Below are positions 60,812-64,000 of a stretch of 64,000 nt of DNA, in pieces. The stretch is from Candidatus Poribacteria bacterium (lineage in GTDB: Bacteria > Poribacteria > WGA-4E > WGA-3G). A model generated the notes under the pieces. The model was not told the DNA's origin. It was given only the letters and a program-made list of their open reading frames with translations, and ran no database searches. Location of the stretch: the NCBI GenBank assembly GCA_022828145.1, contig JAJEJA010000073.1:124001-188000 (forward strand), written 5' to 3'. The first letter of the stretch is position 1; each line of letters opens with the position of its first letter. The translations under genes were made by a program, and so were the position numbers.

Positions 60812-62005
60812 ATGGATAAACGTCCAAGAATAGCTGCAATAGCAACAATATACCACAAATATTCACATGCACAGCATATCGTTGACCGATTCTTAGAAGG
60901 CTACGGATGGAACAGCAGACACCACTATCCACCGATGGACCTTGTGTCACTCTATGTTGAACAAGTTAAAGAAAACGATATTAGTAAAGATCGGTTAGAA
61001 CGTTTCCCAACTATGAAGGGATACCCAACAAGTGCAGAAGCATTGACACTCGGTGGTGAAGAATTAGCAGTTGATGGTATCCTTCTCATCGGGGAACACG
61101 GAGAATACCCCTCAAACGAAAAAGGACAACGTTTATATCCACGTTATGAACATTTCAAGCAGATAGTTGAAGTGTTTAAACAGAGTGGACGTTCTGTTCC
61201 CGTTTTCAACGATAAACATCTCTCATGGAATTGGGAGTGGGCGCGTGAGATGTATGACATCTCTCAAGAGATGAACTTTCCATTTATGGCGGGTTCATCT
61301 CTTCCGGTTACTTGGAGAACACCTTCAATTGACATGCCGCTCGGTATTCCTGTATCAGAAGCTGTCTGTGTTGGCTATGGTGGTGTAGACAGTTACGATT
61401 TTCATGCTTTGGAAACATTGCAATGTATGGTAGAACGCCGTAAAGGCGGAGAATGCGGCGTAAAATGGCTGAAAGCATACCGTGGTGACACGTTTTGGAA
61501 TGCACACCACGCACAGGTTTGGTCTTGTGAACTCTTTGAGTCTGCACTCTGTCGTAGCCATACACTAACACCATCGCGTCCAGGATTTAACAATCCTTTC
61601 CCAACCTTAGACGAAATGAAGGAAATTGTCAAAGACCCAATTGCTTATCATTATGAACATCAAGATGGATTAAAATCTACGATGATTCTCATGAATGGCT
61701 TAGTTCAAGATTTCAATTTTGCAGCTTATATTGGAACTGACAGTGAGATACTCTCAACGCAGATGTATTTACCAATGCCTCCCGCAAGAACAACATTGGC
61801 AAACTTCTTCTCTCCACAGGTGAACAATATTGAGCAGATGTTTTTGACAGGCAAAGCGACCTATCCTGTTGAACGGACTCTATTGACAACAGGACTTGTA
61901 GCAGCAGGGGTTGATAGTCTGTTTGAAAATGGTTCAAAACAGGATACACCGCATTTAGACATATCCTATCAGTCTACTCCTGAATCTACATTCTGGAGAT
62001 CATAG
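60812..62005 (+). CDS. Uncharacterised protein, paralog A (397 aa)
   Basis: No assigned family. The N-terminus KRPRIAAIATIYHKYSHAQHIVDRFL begins like a Rossmann-type nucleotide- or coenzyme-binding strand-turn-helix. DGILLIGEHGEYPSNEKGQRLYPRYE is a prominent conserved stretch, followed by VPVFNDKHLSW, AGSSLPVTWR and HALETLQCMVERRKGGE. The pair with the next gene (gap 3 bp) shares these stretches. The family may act on sugars or cofactors, but nothing here proves it. Confidence 0.6.
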   Translation: MDKRPRIAAIATIYHKYSHAQHIVDRFLEGYGWNSRHHYPPMDLVSLYVEQVKENDISKDRLERFPTMKGYPTSAEALTLGGEELAVDGILLIGEHGEYPSNEKGQRLYPRYEHFKQIVEVFKQSGRSVPVFNDKHLSWNWEWAREMYDISQEMNFPFMAGSSLPVTWRTPSIDMPLGIPVSEAVCVGYGGVDSYDFHALETLQCMVERRKGGECGVKWLKAYRGDTFWNAHHAQVWSCELFESALCRSHTLTPSRPGFNNPFPTLDEMKEIVKDPIAYHYEHQDGLKSTMILMNGLVQDFNFAAYIGTDSEILSTQMYLPMPPARTTLANFFSPQVNNIEQMFLTGKATYPVERTLLTTGLVAAGVDSLFENGSKQDTPHLDISYQSTPESTFWRS

Positions 62006-62008
62006 TCA

Positions 62009-63184
62009 ATGAAAAGAATCGCAGTAATTACGACAATTTATCGTTACCTCTCACATGCGCAACATTTTGCGGATCGTTTTCTTGTCGGTTATCCAAGAGA
62101 AGGTAGATGGCACCGTCCTAATATGAAAGTTGTTTCGCTCTATGTTGATCAGAAACCAGAAGGTGATCAAAGTGAAGACCGCGCAAAAGAATTTGGGTTT
62201 TCTGTCTATCCAACGATTGCAGATGCACTCAGATGCGGCACCGACAAACTTGCAGTAGATGCTGTGCTATTGATCGGTGAACACGGTGATTATCCTATCA
62301 ACGAAATGAGCCAAGTGCTGTATCCAAGATATGACTTCTTTAAGGAGTGTGTCAAGGTATTTAAAGAGGATGCACGTGCTGTACCTATCTTTAACGACAA
62401 ACATCTATCCTACAGTTTTGATAAGGCAAAGGAGATGGTAGACGATGCACGCCGACTCGGTTTTGGGTTGCTTGCCGGTTCTTCTCTACCTGTTACATGG
62501 AGATTACCCGATGTTGACATACCCATAGACAGTGAACTGGAAGGTGCTGTTATGGTAGGTGTTGGCGGCTCCGATCCAATGGATTATCATGCATTGGAAG
62601 CAATGCAGTGTATGGTGGAACGTAGAAAGGGTGGCGAAACCGGCGTCGCTGCTGTACAATTGATAGATGGGGATCAAGTTTGGAAAGCAGGTGAGGAAGG
62701 TCGTTGGTCTATGGAACTCTTAGAAGCAGCTCTTTCACGGAGTGATACACCTTGCGGCTTAACAGATGAAGACGGAAGAACACAGAATATGATAGCAAAC
62801 GGAGAATTACAACGACTCGTCGAAAACCCAGCCGCCTATTTCATCAAATATAACGACGGATTTCAAGCAACACTCCTCATGCTGAACGGCGCAGTTCGAG
62901 ATTACTGTTTTGCTGCAAAACTGAAAAATGAAACAACTCTAATTTCAACGCAATTCTTCCTAACCCCAACACCGAATGTCACGTATTCTGCATGTTTAGT
63001 GTCAAAAATTGAAGAGCTATTTGAAACTGGGGTTGCTCCTTATCCCGCAGAACGTACGTTGTTAGTTAGTGGCACATTAGAAAGTTGTCTGAAGTCAAGA
63101 CATCAAGGGAATGTTAGATTGGAGACGCCACAACTCAAAGTAGAATACCGTGCTCCCACAGAATCACAGCATACACACATGTAA
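62009..63184 (+). CDS. Uncharacterised protein, paralog B (391 aa)
   Basis: Paralog of the preceding gene; GGAGA precedes the ATG. Shared segments are KRIAVITTIYRYLSHAQHFADRFL, AVLLIGEHGDYPINEMSQVLYPRYDFF, VPIFNDKHLSYS, LLAGSSLPVTWR and HALEAMQCMVERRKGGE. It is about as long as paralog A, so the two may form a heteromer or have split roles after duplication. Function unknown. Confidence 0.6.
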   Translation: MKRIAVITTIYRYLSHAQHFADRFLVGYPREGRWHRPNMKVVSLYVDQKPEGDQSEDRAKEFGFSVYPTIADALRCGTDKLAVDAVLLIGEHGDYPINEMSQVLYPRYDFFKECVKVFKEDARAVPIFNDKHLSYSFDKAKEMVDDARRLGFGLLAGSSLPVTWRLPDVDIPIDSELEGAVMVGVGGSDPMDYHALEAMQCMVERRKGGETGVAAVQLIDGDQVWKAGEEGRWSMELLEAALSRSDTPCGLTDEDGRTQNMIANGELQRLVENPAAYFIKYNDGFQATLLMLNGAVRDYCFAAKLKNETTLISTQFFLTPTPNVTYSACLVSKIEELFETGVAPYPAERTLLVSGTLESCLKSRHQGNVRLETPQLKVEYRAPTESQHTHM

Positions 63185-63231
63185 ACAATTGCTCGTAAGG
63201 ATATGACCAGCCCCTAACCAAGGAGAAAACC

Positions 63232-64000
63232 ATGTTTATGTTCGATTTTATAAACACCCGTAGTTTCAGAGTCGGAAGTTTTCTTATACTTCTGTTGATA
63301 TGTGTAACTTTCACACTTAAACAGTTACAGAGTGATGTGGATGTGCAGACACCGATCAAAAAATCCCATGAACTAATTGAAGCCGGTAAATATTATGATG
63401 CATTATTGGCTCTCAAACCACTCTTGACAAGTGATCAGAAAAGCGAGGCGCAAGAAGATGCTCTTTGGCTTGCACATCAACTCGGTGATAAAGTTACCGG
63501 TATGATTGATAGCGAATTGCAAGCAAATTATCACCGTATGGCCAAGGCGGGGAAAACTGATTTAGCTCGGCAAGCTGAGAAAAAAACCTTTAAGGCAAAA
63601 GTCAAACCGCTCAATGAACTCGGTGCTCGTATTTACGATTATGCCGAGATGCAAGATAGACATTATGATAAGGGCTTTTTGCAGCGGCTCATAGATGAAT
63701 ATCCCAAAACGTTGAAACGGCCATTTGCAGAATACGAACTCATATTCACAGGAGAGGGTATACCTCGAAGTGGATTTGCAGAGGACACACTCAAGACGCT
63801 TTATGATTACATTAGTAAATATGAAAAAACAGGACGTGTTGAAGTCTACAGAGCATACCTTGATTTAGCACATCTGCATCATGGACTATGGGCAGTATTA
63901 ACATATCCTGACGAACCAGGTCCCAGTGGAGGCATGGGGGCTGGTTACACCAGTGACGACCCAGAAGAAGACAAAAAACGTGCTGCAGAGCACAGATCCG
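63232..64000 (+). CDS. Membrane-anchored helical-repeat protein, 3' end outside window
   Basis: Open frame from 63232 (AAGGAGA upstream) through the window end, at least 256 aa. One N-terminal TM (FLILLLICVTFTLKQL), then TPR-like helices (KKSHELIEAGKYYDALLALKPLLT, EDALWLAHQLGDKV, ELGARIYDYAEMQDRHYDKG). The segment GPSGGMGAGYTSDDPEEDK near 240 is a flexible linker. Possibly a periplasmic scaffold. It may continue the operon behind the two paralogs. Confidence 0.65.
   Translation, partial: MFMFDFINTRSFRVGSFLILLLICVTFTLKQLQSDVDVQTPIKKSHELIEAGKYYDALLALKPLLTSDQKSEAQEDALWLAHQLGDKVTGMIDSELQANYHRMAKAGKTDLARQAEKKTFKAKVKPLNELGARIYDYAEMQDRHYDKGFLQRLIDEYPKTLKRPFAEYELIFTGEGIPRSGFAEDTLKTLYDYISKYEKTGRVEVYRAYLDLAHLHHGLWAVLTYPDEPGPSGGMGAGYTSDDPEEDKKRAAEHRS

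Overview
The window looks like a chromosomal segment of an uncultured, Gram-negative-type bacterium of moderate to low GC. It encodes TolC, a HlyD-type adaptor, a PorV-like barrel, lipoproteins and a heptosyltransferase-like GT9, all of which fit a diderm envelope. Paralogous WD40, YCF48/BNR, LamG, phytanoyl-CoA dioxygenase, mandelate-racemase, sulfatase-like and Gfo/Idh/MocA proteins, plus many short palindromic intergenic repeats, recall Candidatus Poribacteria or relatives. That placement is my inference; there is no rRNA here to test it. Several promoters fit a sigma70-type consensus (TTGAcn, 17-18 bp, TAtamT), so gene starts could often be cross-checked.

Layout. (1) 1-2.9 kb: a sugar-acid catabolic run (Gfo/Idh/MocA oxidoreductase, PhyH dioxygenase, galactonate-dehydratase-like enolase). 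(2) 2.85-4.6 kb: decayed DNA, with a DNA-methylase C-terminal remnant, a WD40 gene broken by an internal deletion, and a scar of an antitoxin-like gene. (3) 4.6-25 kb: a defence island on mostly the minus strand. It holds a type III-like Mod/Res pair with two extra genes of unknown function between them (212 and 984 aa), a TIR-like protein convergent with a small membrane protein, a 165-aa membrane protein with a 59-aa Lys/Pro repeat protein, a HEPN-like protein, an Mrr_N-like winged helix, a second type III Mod/Res pair whose mod carries a 13-C homopolymer inside the reading frame, a DUF4268-type nuclease-like protein and a RelE-type toxin-antitoxin pair. (4) 25-39 kb, minus strand: a paired M16 peptidase operon, rubredoxin-like protein, Rpn-type nuclease, UvrB, PBP1A with a redoxin, and a PHP/GT9/HAD operon. 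(5) 39.3-54.3 kb, plus strand: YCF48 repeat protein, TolC, HlyD adaptor, GHMP kinase, large membrane protein, PorV-like barrel, two LamG proteins, and then two tandem lipoprotein peroxiredoxin-like genes each interrupted by one in-frame TGA, followed by a DUF362 protein and a small lipoprotein. (6) 54.4-64 kb: an intact WD40 protein, Dabb protein, sulfatase-like hydrolase with Thr in place of the formylglycine Cys, a double metallo-beta-lactamase protein, a strong promoter driving a 73-aa protein and two tandem paralogs of unknown function, and the start of a helical-repeat protein that runs off the window.

The strongest novel signals are these. The two tandem TGA-containing genes look like selenoproteins (UxxC replacing CxxC), each with an identical 17-nt hairpin starting at the same distance after the TGA. 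The poly-C tract suggests a phase-variable type III methyltransferase. The four-gene Mod-212-984-Res cluster does not match a defence architecture I can name.
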